This document shows positions 32,855 to 42,250 of a stretch of DNA of 64,000 bases, one piece after another. The notes below the pieces were generated by a model. The model was not told where the DNA came from, did not search any database, and was given only the letters and a program-made list of their open reading frames with translations. The position numbers and the translations under genes are program-made. Every line of letters starts with the position of its first letter. Within the stretch, counting starts at the first letter, position 1. This DNA comes from REEP01 sp964517265. Lineage in GTDB: Bacteria; Pseudomonadota; Alphaproteobacteria; Rhodospirillales; Defluviicoccaceae. The DNA is taken from positions 30,070 through 94,069 of the forward strand of contig CAZFBS010000004.1 of the NCBI GenBank assembly GCA_964517265.1, in the 5' to 3' direction.

Positions 32855-34359
32855 TGAATTTCCACGAAAGGGCTCTCGCCGCCGAGGAATTTGGATCGCA
32901 TCGCGGCGAGCGCGATCTTGCCGCTTTCCGTGCGGACGAAACGGTCGGTCGTGAAGAACTGCTGCGGGCATTTCCGTCGATCGAGATCTTTGCTGCAGCG
33001 GGCGCGGAGTTCGGCCCGGCTCAGCGTGGTGCTGTCGGCCCAGCGGATCAGGGCGCAGACCCTCTCGCCCCAGTAGGGGTCAGGGACGCCAAAAACAGCG
33101 ACCTCGGCGATTTCCGGCAATTTCCGCAAGGTTGCTTCGACCTCTGCAGGGTAGATGTTGAGCCCACCGCTGATCATCATGCCGCCCTCGCGGCCGGCCA
33201 GATGGATGCAGCCTTCGGCGCCGCGCCATGCCAGATCGCCGACCGTGGCCCAGCCGTCTTCGATGCAAAACCCGCTGGTGTCTGCAGCCCGGAGATAGCC
33301 GGAGCAGACCATGGCGCTGCGCACGTAAAGGCGGCCGATCCGGCCCGCCGGCACCTCGGCGCCGTTCTCGTCGCGCAGAGAGATTTGCACGCCGTGAAAG
33401 GGCCGCCCTACCGAATCCGCCGAACATCCGGGGTGGGCGACCGTAACGAAACTGAGTTCGGAGGCGCCATAATACTCGGTGATGGCGGCCTGCGGAAACA
33501 TCCCTGCCAGCGCGGACTTCAGCGCGGGCGCCAGCTTGGCGCCGCCCGACAGCAAGACGCGGACCTCGGGGAATCGCTCCCCGGCAGCGGCATCGCAAAG
33601 GGCGGTATACATCGTCGGAACCGCGTGAATCCGGCTGATCGGATGACGACGAAGAACATCGAGGCCATCACCGGCATCGAAATCCGTCATCAGATGGGCC
33701 GTGGCACCAGAGGAGAGCGCTTCCACTACGGCATACAAGGAGAGCGAATGCACGAGCCGGCCTGGCACCAAAACGTGGTCGTCTCCCCTCACGGGAAACT
33801 CGACGGCCGCCGCTTTCAGGCTCGCCAGCCATGAACGGTGGGAGCGAATGAACGCTTTCGCCTCGCCGCTGGTGCCGGAGGTCAAGCCGATATAGAAGGG
33901 CGCATCGGGCGAGTTTCGGCAAGACATAAGGTTCGACGGCGACCACAGGCCAGCGGCGGTCTCGGAGCGGCTACCTTCCCGCACGAGCGGAATTGCGCGG
34001 CCGGAAGCCCATGACGCAACCGCGTCCTTGTGCTCGGGATCCACGCACATGAGCGCAGGAGTGGTCGTCGACAGAACCCGGGCCATCTCCGGCTCTGCCC
34101 AGCGGGGGTCGAGGGGGAGAGCAATGCCTCCCGCCATGGCCACTCCGAGGAATGCCGAGATGAAATCGGTGCCGTCCTCGAAAAGGAGCGCGCAGCGGAG
34201 CGGGGCGGTCTGCCCGCTCGCCGCTTCCCGCACCCGCATCGCCACCGCGGCCGCCCGATCGCCAAGATCCCGGTAGGAGACGCTTCGGTCGCCGAGAACG
34301 AGTGCGGCCTTGCCCGGCCCTTTGCTCATCTGGTCAAGGAAAGGATCGGTGATCAGCAT
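32851..34359 (-). CDS. AMP-dependent acyl-CoA synthetase/ligase (ANL superfamily)
   Basis: Activates a carboxylic acid as acyl-AMP and transfers it to CoA. 502 residues from ATG 34359 (a GTG lies one codon earlier). The phosphate loop is GLTSGTSGEAKAF, A5 is EYYGASELSF, the hinge Asp region is DGWATVGDLAW, and the C-terminal lysine is in TESGKIAL. The N-terminal domain is short. Coupled to the thiolase, so its acyl-CoA product may be the thiolase substrate. Acid not predictable. Confidence 0.87.
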   Translation of the reverse strand: MLITDPFLDQMSKGPGKAALVLGDRSVSYRDLGDRAAAVAMRVREAASGQTAPLRCALLFEDGTDFISAFLGVAMAGGIALPLDPRWAEPEMARVLSTTTPALMCVDPEHKDAVASWASGRAIPLVREGSRSETAAGLWSPSNLMSCRNSPDAPFYIGLTSGTSGEAKAFIRSHRSWLASLKAAAVEFPVRGDDHVLVPGRLVHSLSLYAVVEALSSGATAHLMTDFDAGDGLDVLRRHPISRIHAVPTMYTALCDAAAGERFPEVRVLLSGGAKLAPALKSALAGMFPQAAITEYYGASELSFVTVAHPGCSADSVGRPFHGVQISLRDENGAEVPAGRIGRLYVRSAMVCSGYLRAADTSGFCIEDGWATVGDLAWRGAEGCIHLAGREGGMMISGGLNIYPAEVEATLRKLPEIAEVAVFGVPDPYWGERVCALIRWADSTTLSRAELRARCSKDLDRRKCPQQFFTTDRFVRTESGKIALAAMRSKFLGGESPFVEIQ

Positions 34360-34423
34360 CACACGCGCAACGCACGCGAGGAGACGAGCCCGGGCGAGAC
34401 CGGGCTCGTGGCGCCGGCAAGCG

Positions 34424-35281
34424 TCAGTGGGCTTCGTACTGAAAGAACCCGCGCCCGGTTTTGCGTCCGAGATAGCCGGCGTCCACCATCTGCTTCAGCA
34501 AAGGACATGGCCGATACTTTGGGTCCTCGAACCCTTGATAAAGCGTTTCCATCACGTTCAGACAGATGTCGAGGCCGATCAGATCAGCCAGTGCCAGCGG
34601 TCCCATCGGGTGGTTCATGCCGAGCTTCATCACCTCGTCGATGTCCGCCGGCTTGGCAAGGCCTTCGTAGAGACAGTTAATGGCTTCGTTGATCATCGGC
34701 AGCAGAATGCGGTTGCCGACAAAGCCGTAGCTGTCCTTTACCGTCACCGGGTTCTTGCCGAGCTTCTTGCTGACCTCTTCCACCTCTCGGCTGATTTGTT
34801 CAGACGTCTGCAGCGCCACGATGATCTCGACCAGCTTCATTACCGGCACGGGATTGAAGAAGTGCATGCCGATGACCTGCTCCGGCCGCTTGGTCGAGGC
34901 CGCGATCTTGGTGACGGAGATCGAGGATGTGTTGGTCGCAAGGATCGCGTTGTCCTTGCAAATGCTGTCGAGATGGCGGAACAGCTGCAGCTTGATGTCG
35001 ACGACCTCCAGAATGGCCTCGATGACGAGGTCGGCATCGGCCATCGGATCGAGTTCGGTGGTGGTCTCGATCCGCCCCAGGATCGCGCTCTTGTCGTCTT
35101 CGCTCATCTTGCCGCGCGAGACCAGACGGTCGAGGTTCTTGCCGATGGTCTTCATTCCGCGCTCGCAGAATGTTTCCTCAACGTCGCGCATCACGACATT
35201 GTAGCCTGCCGTCGCGCACACTTGTGCGATGCCGTTGCCCATCGTGCCGGCGCCGATGACGCCTACTTTGTTGACCTGCAT
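34424..35281 (-). CDS. hbd: 3-hydroxybutyryl-CoA dehydrogenase
   Basis: NAD(P)-dependent oxidation or reduction at C3 of short 3-hydroxyacyl-CoA. 285 residues from ATG 35281, preceded by GGGGAGGAAGTC. Rossmann motif KVGVIGAGTMGNGIAQV, the active-site His in GMHFFNPVPVMKLVEII, and the C-terminal DLCLNVMETLYQ-like block. Short single-domain type used in butyrate/PHB and phenylacetate-type pathways. Same strand as the ligase operon, separated by about 64 bases. Confidence 0.93.
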   Translation of the reverse strand: MQVNKVGVIGAGTMGNGIAQVCATAGYNVVMRDVEETFCERGMKTIGKNLDRLVSRGKMSEDDKSAILGRIETTTELDPMADADLVIEAILEVVDIKLQLFRHLDSICKDNAILATNTSSISVTKIAASTKRPEQVIGMHFFNPVPVMKLVEIIVALQTSEQISREVEEVSKKLGKNPVTVKDSYGFVGNRILLPMINEAINCLYEGLAKPADIDEVMKLGMNHPMGPLALADLIGLDICLNVMETLYQGFEDPKYRPCPLLKQMVDAGYLGRKTGRGFFQYEAH

Positions 35282-35409
35282 GACTTCCTCCCCTTGATTA
35301 TCGAGCTGGACGAGCCGGGCGGGTGCGCCGCCGCGGCGAGGAGATTGCACCCATTTTCCCGGGCATCAAGCTGAAAATGCGACGCCTGCTTGCTTGTCGG
35401 CGCAAGCCC

Positions 35410-36297
35410 TCACAGTTTCGGGTCCTTTCGCTCTTGCCCGGGCGGATGCACGCGCATCAGATCGGCGCAGACGCCGCGAAACGCGGGCTCCCAGACGTGC
35501 GGGGCGGCGCCGCGCGCGATCCCGTGCGAGCTGCGCCTGGCGATGGCGCGGACAAAGCCCAGCGTCTGTCCGCGATCGTCTTCAAGCGCCTGAGCATGCG
35601 AGGGGAACGCGCCCAAGCCGGACGCCTCGACAGCGCGTTCATGCCGCGCCCAGTGCCGCCAGCCGTCTTCGAGCATATCGCATAGCGTCACCTCGACCAG
35701 ACCGGGGCGTTGCCAGTGCCGTCGCCACCAGTCGGCGGAGTGGAAGCACCAGCAGTCGGGCTCCCAGAAAACCTTGCCGTTGTCTTGCGCCTTGAGCAGG
35801 TGGGGCGGAGGAGCGCTGCCGAGCTCCTGCGTCAGGCCGGGAACCACGATCGCCAATACGCCGCCGGCCCTCAGGTAGCGAACGATATAACCGAGATAAA
35901 GATCGTCGGTGCCGAAATAGGTATAGGCATCGATCGAGACGATCACATCGAAGAAGCCTTCGGCGAACGGCAGGGCATGCGCCTCGGCCTCGATCGGAAC
36001 GATGCGATCGGTCAGGCCGGCGTCCTCGATCCGCGTCCAGTTGTCGGCGGCGGCAATCCACAGATCCGCGGCAAACACCTGAGCCCCGTACTCCCTGGCG
36101 AGGAAAATCGAACTCATCGCCCGACCGCAGCCGAGATCGAGAATCCGCATCCCCGGTGCGACGTCAAGCACCTCGCAAAGCCATTCGGTGAGCCACAGGG
36201 CATTCGGCCCCATCTGGTTTTGCGCAACCCAGAGCGACGGATAACGTGAGGCGCGGGGAAAGCGGGGGTTGTCGAACAGGGAAGCCGCTTCGGTCAT
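35410..36297 (-). CDS. SAM-dependent methyltransferase, class I
   Basis: 295 residues. SAM motif I is RILDLGCGRAMSSIFLA, the acidic ribose-binding Asp follows in VFAADLW, and a UbiE/Coq5-like fold continues through LPFAEGFFDVIVSID and LRAGGVLAIVVPG. Unusual Trp/Cys/His-rich stretch WEPDCWCFHSADWWRRHWQ near residue 190. ATG 36297 overlaps the stop of metY (ATGA), which suggests a link with methionine or SAM metabolism. Substrate unknown. Confidence 0.82.
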   Translation of the reverse strand: MTEAASLFDNPRFPRASRYPSLWVAQNQMGPNALWLTEWLCEVLDVAPGMRILDLGCGRAMSSIFLAREYGAQVFAADLWIAAADNWTRIEDAGLTDRIVPIEAEAHALPFAEGFFDVIVSIDAYTYFGTDDLYLGYIVRYLRAGGVLAIVVPGLTQELGSAPPPHLLKAQDNGKVFWEPDCWCFHSADWWRRHWQRPGLVEVTLCDMLEDGWRHWARHERAVEASGLGAFPSHAQALEDDRGQTLGFVRAIARRSSHGIARGAAPHVWEPAFRGVCADLMRVHPPGQERKDPKL

Positions 36298-37604
36298 TGC
36301 GCCCCGCCGAGCGCTTGATCGAGGTCGCGGATCAGATCGTCTACGGACTCAATGCCGACGGACAGGCGGATCACCTCCGGGCCGGCGCCGGCCGCCCGCT
36401 GCTGGTCCAAGCTGAGCTGGCGGTGGGTGGTCGAAGCCGGGTGGGTGATCAGAGAGCGGGTATCGCCGAGGTTGGCGAGGTGGGAAAACAGCTCGACCCG
36501 ATCGACGAGCCGAACGCCGGCATCGAAGCCGCCCTTGAGCCCGAAGGTGAACACCGCTCCGCAACCCTTCGGCAGATACTTTCGGGCGAGGGCTTGGTAG
36601 GGGCTCGATTTCAGGCCGGCGTAGGACACCCAGTCGACCGCCGGGTGGTGATCCAGGAAGTCCGCCACCGCCTGTGCATTTTCCACGTGCCGCTCCATCC
36701 TGAGCGCCAGCGTCTCGATCCCGGTGATGGTGTAGAACGCATTGGCGGGCGCCATCGCCGGGCCGAAATCGCGCAGGGCGACGGCGCGAGCCCGCATCGT
36801 GAACCCGAAGTCGCCGAAGGTCTCGTAGAATGAGAGGCCGTGATAGGCCGGGTCCGGCTCGGTCAGTGCCGGAAACCTGTCGTTCTGCGCCCAGTCGAAG
36901 CGGCCCGCCTCGACGATCGCGCCCCCCATCGAATTGCCGTGTCCGCACAGGAACTTGGTGGTCGAGTGGACGACCAGATCGGCGCCCCAGTCGAACGGCT
37001 GAAAGAGGTACGGCGTCGCCATCGTGTTGTCGACGATCAACGGGATGCCGTGGGCGTGTGCGATTTCGGCGATCGGCTCGACATCGATCACGATCCCCGA
37101 GGGGTTGGGCAATTGCTCGACGAAGATCGCCTTGCAGCGAGGCGTCAGCGCCGCGCGGAAATTCTCGGGCTCGTGGGGATCGACGAAGTGACAGGTCCAG
37201 CCCAGCTTCTTGAAGCTTTGGGCGAACTGCGTCACCGAGCCGCCATAGAGATAGCGCGAAGCCACGAATTCGTCGCCCGGCTCCATGAACGTGAAGAACG
37301 CCAGGAACTGGGCGGCATGACCGGAGGCGGCACAGACGGCGGCGCGGCCATTCTCGAGGCTGGCGATCCGCTCCTCCAGCACCGCGACGGTCGGATTGGT
37401 CAGCCGCGAATAGATGAAGCCGAAGGTCTGCAGGTTGAACAGATCGGCGGCATGATCGGCGTTCTCGAACACATACGCGGTCGTCTGAAAGATCGGCGTC
37501 GTCCGGGCACCGGTGACCGGCTCCGGCCGTGCACCGGCATGGACGGCTCTGGTCTCGAACCCGAAATCATTGGCGACTTCCGGTGGCGCGCCTTTTTCTT
37601 TCAC
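36294..37604 (-). CDS. metY: O-acetylhomoserine aminocarboxypropyltransferase (sulfhydrylase)
   Basis: PLP enzyme of the Cys/Met metabolism group that makes homocysteine from O-acetylhomoserine and sulfide. GTG 37604 follows GGAGGGATCTG; 436 residues, the family length. FETRAVHAGARPEP and TPIFQTTAYVFEN at the N terminus, the PLP lysine in VVHSTTKFLCGHGNSMGG, and RLSVGIESVDDLIRDLDQAL at the C terminus. Direct sulfhydrylation of homoserine is thus available. Confidence 0.93.
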   Translation of the reverse strand: MKEKGAPPEVANDFGFETRAVHAGARPEPVTGARTTPIFQTTAYVFENADHAADLFNLQTFGFIYSRLTNPTVAVLEERIASLENGRAAVCAASGHAAQFLAFFTFMEPGDEFVASRYLYGGSVTQFAQSFKKLGWTCHFVDPHEPENFRAALTPRCKAIFVEQLPNPSGIVIDVEPIAEIAHAHGIPLIVDNTMATPYLFQPFDWGADLVVHSTTKFLCGHGNSMGGAIVEAGRFDWAQNDRFPALTEPDPAYHGLSFYETFGDFGFTMRARAVALRDFGPAMAPANAFYTITGIETLALRMERHVENAQAVADFLDHHPAVDWVSYAGLKSSPYQALARKYLPKGCGAVFTFGLKGGFDAGVRLVDRVELFSHLANLGDTRSLITHPASTTHRQLSLDQQRAAGAGPEVIRLSVGIESVDDLIRDLDQALGGAQ

Positions 37605-37628
37605 CAGATCCCTCCGGGAACACCGCTG

Positions 37629-38135
37629 CTAAGGGTGCAGCCTGGGCCGCTTGGAGGAGATGATCCGCGAATTCACCCCACACCAGCTCAATTCGCCGAA
37701 CAGCCGGCCGTACTCGATCTTGACGCAACGGTCCATCACCACCTCCAGGCCGGCCGCGCGGGCGCGCTCGGCGGCGGCATCGTTGCGGACACCGAGTTGC
37801 AGCCAGATGAACCGGATGGCGAGCTTATCCTTGAGCGCAATGGCCTCATCGACAATCGCGCGGGCCGCGTCGGATGCGCGAAAAATGTCAACCATCTCGA
37901 CCGGTCCCGGTACGTCGGCCAGGCTCGGATAAACGTGTTCGCCGAGTATCTCCTGTCCCGCAGCAACCGGATTGACCGGAATGACGCGGTAGCCTTTCCC
38001 TTGCAGGTACTTCATCGCGAAGTTGGAGGGGCGCACCCAGGACGGCGAGGCGCCGACCATCGCGATGATGCGGGTCCGCCGCAGGATGGTGCGCAAGGTT
38101 TCATCCGCGGTGTGCAGCAAGACTGAAGCCGGCAT
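37629..38135 (-). CDS. CoA-binding domain protein (YccU-like)
   Basis: 168 residues with a Rossmann CoA-binding fold: IIAMVGASPSWVRPSNFAMKYL, GYRVIPVNPVAAGQEILGE, VYPSLADVPGPVEMVDIFR and WLQLGVRNDAAAERARAAG. Similar small proteins bind CoA-related ligands; no catalytic role is established. It is 24 bases upstream of metY on the same strand, an arrangement often seen in alphaproteobacteria. Confidence 0.9.
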   Translation of the reverse strand: MPASVLLHTADETLRTILRRTRIIAMVGASPSWVRPSNFAMKYLQGKGYRVIPVNPVAAGQEILGEHVYPSLADVPGPVEMVDIFRASDAARAIVDEAIALKDKLAIRFIWLQLGVRNDAAAERARAAGLEVVMDRCVKIEYGRLFGELSWCGVNSRIISSKRPRLHP

Positions 38136-38151
38136 TGCCTTACGTCTCCGG

Positions 38152-38976
38152 CTATCGGCCCTTCCATTCCGGCATCGGGCGCTTGGCGATGAAGGCGTCG
38201 ATGCCGCACTGCGCGTCCTCCAGCATCATGTTGCACGTCATCGTCTCGCCGGCTTCGACGTACGCGGCGCTCAGGCCTTTTTCGAGCTGTTGATAAAACA
38301 GTCGCTTCCCCAATGCGACGGCGGCCGGGGACTTGTTCGCGATCTTGCCGGCGAGCTCCGCGACCGCGCCATCGAGCTGATCGGCCGCCACCACCCGGTT
38401 GACGAGGCCATACTGCAACGCGGTTCTCGCATCGATGAAATCGCCCGTCAGCAGCATCTCCATCGCTTGCTTGCGCGGCATGTTTCGGCTCAAAGCCACC
38501 ATCGGCGTCGAGCAGAACAGGCCGAGATTGACGCCGGAGACGGCGAAACGGACGGTTTCTGCCGCGACAGCGAGATCACAGGTGGCGACCAGCTGACAAC
38601 CCGCCGCCGTGGCGATGCCATGCACGCGGGCGATCACCGGCTTGCTTAGGCGGATGATCGAGAGCATGACCTGCGAGCACTGGGCGAACAGCGCGCGGGA
38701 GGCCTCGGGCGAGGACTGGCTCCGCATCTCCTTGAGGTCATGACCGGCGCAGAACGCCTTGCCGTTGCCCGCCAGCACGACGACCCGAACCCGGTCGTCG
38801 GTGGCCAGCAGATCCAGCTCCGCCTGCAGCGCAGTCAGAAGATCGACAGACAGCGCGTTGAAGGCGTCCGGCCGATTCAGCGTCAGCGTCGCAACGCTAT
38901 CGCAATCGCTGCGCAAAAGAACCTTCGGGGTGGTGGTCGCCGCTGGGCTGGTGCTTTGGCTGGTGCTGATGCTCAT
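38152..38976 (-). CDS. Enoyl-CoA hydratase-like protein, ECHDC3 type
   Basis: Crotonase-fold protein of 274 residues. The oxyanion-hole segments are AFCAGHDLKEM and IATAAGCQLVATCDLA. The two catalytic glutamates of true hydratases are missing: the first is Gln in GCQL, and the second position falls in VSGVNLGLFCSTP. These blocks, and PRKQAMEMLLTGDFIDA, are those of the ECHDC3 subfamily, whose function is not settled. First gene of a CoA/Met run with the CoA-binding protein and metY. Confidence 0.87.
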   Translation of the reverse strand: MSISTSQSTSPAATTTPKVLLRSDCDSVATLTLNRPDAFNALSVDLLTALQAELDLLATDDRVRVVVLAGNGKAFCAGHDLKEMRSQSSPEASRALFAQCSQVMLSIIRLSKPVIARVHGIATAAGCQLVATCDLAVAAETVRFAVSGVNLGLFCSTPMVALSRNMPRKQAMEMLLTGDFIDARTALQYGLVNRVVAADQLDGAVAELAGKIANKSPAAVALGKRLFYQQLEKGLSAAYVEAGETMTCNMMLEDAQCGIDAFIAKRPMPEWKGR

Positions 38977-39235
38977 GTCGATAGTCCTGATGAATGGCCG
39001 TTTATTCCCGATCCGGCTGTCCCCGTCAGCGCAAGTATCAGCGTAGGTACAAGGCCGGCAACTTTCAATGGCCGAAGCCGTCTTCGCTCGGCGTTTCCGT
39101 CACAAAGTCCCGGTTTGCCGGAGCCAAAGCCAAGCGTGCTGTTGACCCGCGCCTGCCTTTGCGGGATGGTCGCCGGGAGGGTGGGACTCGGCGGCAGGCG
39201 GTCTGCAGAGATCAGAAAAAGGAACGTTACCTAAA

Positions 39236-39670
39236 GTGCCGAAGATCACGATCGACGAGTTCAATCAGATCATCCGCGATGAGATTCTCTGGGCGCACGA
39301 GATGGGCATGGTGACCGACCGGATCGGCGCCGGCACTGCCGTCCTTCGTCTGCCGTACAGGCCGTCGATGCTGCGGCCGGGGGGCACCATGGCCGGGCCG
39401 ATCATGATGGCGCTCGCCGATGCCTGCATGTATGCGGTGGCGCTCTCGCTGATCGGCACGGTCAAGCTCGCGGTCACCACCAATTTCAACATCAATTTCC
39501 TGTTCCGGGCCGCTCCGGCCGATCTGCTCGCCGAGGGGCGGATCCTCAAGCTCGGCAAGCGGCTGGTGGTGATGGAAGTCACCGTCCATTCGGAAGGCCA
39601 CGACGAGCCCGTCGCCCACGCGACCGGAACCTACTCGATCCCGCCGACACGGACCGCCAGCGACGGCTGA
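39236..39670 (+). CDS. Hotdog-fold thioesterase (PaaI type)
   Basis: 144 residues from GTG 39236. RLPYRPSMLRPGGTMAGPIMMALADACMYAVAL is the hotdog helix with the catalytic acidic residue, followed by VTTNFNINFLFRAAPADLLAEGRILKLG and VAHATGTYSIP. Predicted to hydrolyse an acyl-CoA. It is divergent from the ECHDC3-like gene across 259 bases in which I see no gene. Confidence 0.87.
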   Translation: MPKITIDEFNQIIRDEILWAHEMGMVTDRIGAGTAVLRLPYRPSMLRPGGTMAGPIMMALADACMYAVALSLIGTVKLAVTTNFNINFLFRAAPADLLAEGRILKLGKRLVVMEVTVHSEGHDEPVAHATGTYSIPPTRTASDG

Positions 39671-39744
39671 TGCCGGAATGTCTCAAGAATTCCTGAAGTG
39701 TGCCGTCGGCTTCACCAGGACGCCGCCTGCTCACGATCGGCGGA

Positions 39745-40857
39745 TCAGCGCAGATACACTGCCTGGAAGAGCGCGAGGGGCCGGCCGTTGCCGTCACGCA
39801 GTTCCAGAACTTGACCGGCGACGTGCCAGGTCTTCGTGTTCTCAAGGGCGTCGACGAGGCGGCGCTCAAGCTGATCGAGCGGCGGCGGGCACGCCATCAT
39901 CGTCGAGGCGAGCTGGCCGAAGCGCAAGGTCTCGCCGCGCGCCTCGTAGCCGCCGATCAGCTGGTTGCAGCCGATGGTGGCGTTGAACCTCGGCTCCTCC
40001 GAACGCAACAGCATGTGCGGCTCGTGGCGGCCATCGGTGGCAGCGATGTCGTCGTCGCCGAGCCTGACGATGCGCCAGTAAGTATTGGTCAACGCCGCGT
40101 CCGCGCGATTGCGCTCGCAGGTCTCGCCAGGCCAAACGGCGATGAACCGCTCGACAACGACTGTCTCTTCGAATCCCTCACCTTCCGTCCGCGGCCGCTC
40201 CTCGATCCTCCCTGCCAGCGTCGCCATCAGCGGCTGTCCGGGAGGCTCGCGCGCTTCGAGGTAAGCGCTCTCCAAGCTCCGGTAATCGGCCTCGATCGCC
40301 ACCGGATAGGTGCGGTCCGAGCGGCATTCGGTCAGGCGCGGGGAATCGGCGAGGACGACGAACATCCCGCCGATGAGCGGACGGGAGGTGGGTGTGTCGC
40401 TTGCGGCACCCTCAGCCTGTCCCGCCGCCGAGTGCCCGCGATCCGCCACCATCCGCATCATCACCGCGACGTCGCGCGGCGCACCGCCGGTGAGAACCCG
40501 CATCATGGTGTCCGAGGTGAACATCAGCCGCTCGCCGATACGGATTGCGGTGCGTACGGCATACGTGTTGCGCGCTTCGATCGCCGCCGGATCGTATCCG
40601 ATGGAGAACGGGATCGGCGGCGCACCGGGGTTCTCGATCCGGGTACGGCCGATCTCGACAGCGGGCGCATCGGCCCGGCTGACATCCTCGAGAACGGCCT
40701 CGAAAACGGCATCGGGCGGCAACGCGATCCGCTCGCGGTAGCTCGCTGTTCCGCTTACCTGTTCTTGCTTTGCCCAAGCCGGCGTGCAAGCCGCGGCCAT
40801 CAGGGCAAGAATGAAGATCTTCGTCGGAATCGATGCCGGAATCGAAAGGTGCGCCAT
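39745..40857 (-). CDS. Exported YbaY/META domain protein
   Basis: 370 residues. The N terminus (IFILALMAAACTPAWAKQ) is a signal peptide; the AAAC could also be a lipobox. The first part (VSGTASYRERIALPPDAVFEAVLEDVSRADA) is the YbaY-like beta-sandwich domain. The last 110 residues are a META/HslJ-like domain (TYWRIVRLGDDDI, FNATIGCNQLIGGYEARGETLRFGQLASTMMACPP). Such proteins are envelope or heat-shock associated with no defined reaction. Confidence 0.82.
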   Translation of the reverse strand: MAHLSIPASIPTKIFILALMAAACTPAWAKQEQVSGTASYRERIALPPDAVFEAVLEDVSRADAPAVEIGRTRIENPGAPPIPFSIGYDPAAIEARNTYAVRTAIRIGERLMFTSDTMMRVLTGGAPRDVAVMMRMVADRGHSAAGQAEGAASDTPTSRPLIGGMFVVLADSPRLTECRSDRTYPVAIEADYRSLESAYLEAREPPGQPLMATLAGRIEERPRTEGEGFEETVVVERFIAVWPGETCERNRADAALTNTYWRIVRLGDDDIAATDGRHEPHMLLRSEEPRFNATIGCNQLIGGYEARGETLRFGQLASTMMACPPPLDQLERRLVDALENTKTWHVAGQVLELRDGNGRPLALFQAVYLR

Positions 40858-41028
40858 GTCGTCCTCGCAGGATCACCATGTGTGCGACGGGCGGATCGGC
40901 CGACGCCCTCCGCCGAGCCGGGGCCGCCGCATCTTACAGATGGATCGCGCTGATGGTGAGCGAAGATCATGGTCCCCGTCAGTTCCGCTCTCTGCGAACT
41001 TTTCGCCCGGTAAGGCCCTGCAAGAGCC

Positions 41029-42228
41029 TCAAGCGATCTCTTTTTGTGTCTGGGCTTCACTTTGAATCTCGGCTTCGGGGGCAGGGCGCATGTGATGGGC
41101 GATCCCGTTCTCGGTGAGGAAGCCGCTCATGTCGTGGTAGCGCTGCCGGAAGCGCGCGTTGAACCTGTCGAACGCCGACTGCTGCCAGTATTCGTCAAGA
41201 TCGAAGGGTTTGCCCGAGTAGATATCGTAGCTCGGGATCGACAAGGTTTCGGCGAATTCCGCGGTTCGGGCGTCATAGCAGAAGTAGATCGCGGGAACGG
41301 CATTGGCGAGTGCCAGCAGGTTGCCATGCAGCCGATATCCGAGAACCACATCTTTTTCGAGGATCCGCGCCTCGTAATCGCGGACAACGTCTGAAAAGAA
41401 GATGGCGTTCCGGTACAGATCGACAATCCGGTCATCGAGAAACCACTGCGACAGCCATGCATTCGCGCGCAGCGCCGACAACGCCTCGGCCTGCTGCGCG
41501 GCATCGCCCCTCACCAGCGTCTTTTCCTCGATCTCCCCTTGCGCCATCAACTCCAGCTCGAAGCGATCCGCCAACGCCTTGATACTGTCGCGCTGCACGG
41601 TGAGGTAGGTGGCGATATCCGCCGCGTAGGGCTTCGAGACCTCCCGGCGCACGGTGTATCCCACCTTCTTCACCGTCTGCAATGGCGGCAGCTCGATGCG
41701 CATGTCCGGATTGTTGTGGCGGAAGGCGGTCGGACATCCGATGATCCGCACGTTGTTGATGCCGATCCCCGCAAGAACGTCGGCCGAATAGGTGCCGCGT
41801 ACGCCGATCGAGGTCGTGCTGTCCGCCATCAGGCGAAGCACTCGCTTGGTCTCGTCACTGAGCGTCAAGGCTTCCTTGGTGGCCGCTTGCGCGCCGATGC
41901 CGAAGACCAGCACCGGGATCTTCAGCTTTTCCAGCAGGGCAATGGTCTCTTTCCATTGCATGCGCGGATGAAGATAATTGGAGCCGCGCAGAAAGACGTA
42001 GTCGTACTCGGCGTTATAGCGTTCGATCTCCGCGGGCGAAGGGTTGGTGATATTGAGAGTGTCAACTCGATCGAAGTCGAGCAGCTTCAACGACGAATCA
42101 TAGACGAACCCATCGCCGATATTATAGTACCTGCTGAGATTTTTGGCTGTATCCTGGTAGTTGTACCATCGGACCCAGTTGCGATCGTAGACTTCCCCTG
42201 CCGGAATCATCACCAGGATTTTGCGCAT
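41029..42228 (-). CDS. Polysaccharide pyruvyl transferase family protein
   Basis: 399 residues from ATG 42228, which follows GGAGAAAC. The protein matches the polysaccharide pyruvyl transferase/CsaB family: KILVMIPAGEVYDRNWVRW, NIGDGFVYDSSL, YDYVFLRGSNYLHPR, IPVLVFGIGAQAA, IGVRGTYSADVLAGIGI and VLGYRLHGNLLALANAVPAIYFCYDARTAEF. Members add pyruvyl groups to surface sugars. It is last in a minus-strand run behind two glycosyltransferases, so it probably decorates the same glycan. Confidence 0.87.
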   Translation of the reverse strand: MRKILVMIPAGEVYDRNWVRWYNYQDTAKNLSRYYNIGDGFVYDSSLKLLDFDRVDTLNITNPSPAEIERYNAEYDYVFLRGSNYLHPRMQWKETIALLEKLKIPVLVFGIGAQAATKEALTLSDETKRVLRLMADSTTSIGVRGTYSADVLAGIGINNVRIIGCPTAFRHNNPDMRIELPPLQTVKKVGYTVRREVSKPYAADIATYLTVQRDSIKALADRFELELMAQGEIEEKTLVRGDAAQQAEALSALRANAWLSQWFLDDRIVDLYRNAIFFSDVVRDYEARILEKDVVLGYRLHGNLLALANAVPAIYFCYDARTAEFAETLSIPSYDIYSGKPFDLDEYWQQSAFDRFNARFRQRYHDMSGFLTENGIAHHMRPAPEAEIQSEAQTQKEIA

Positions 42229-42250
42229 CGATGTTTCTCCATGAGTGTCG

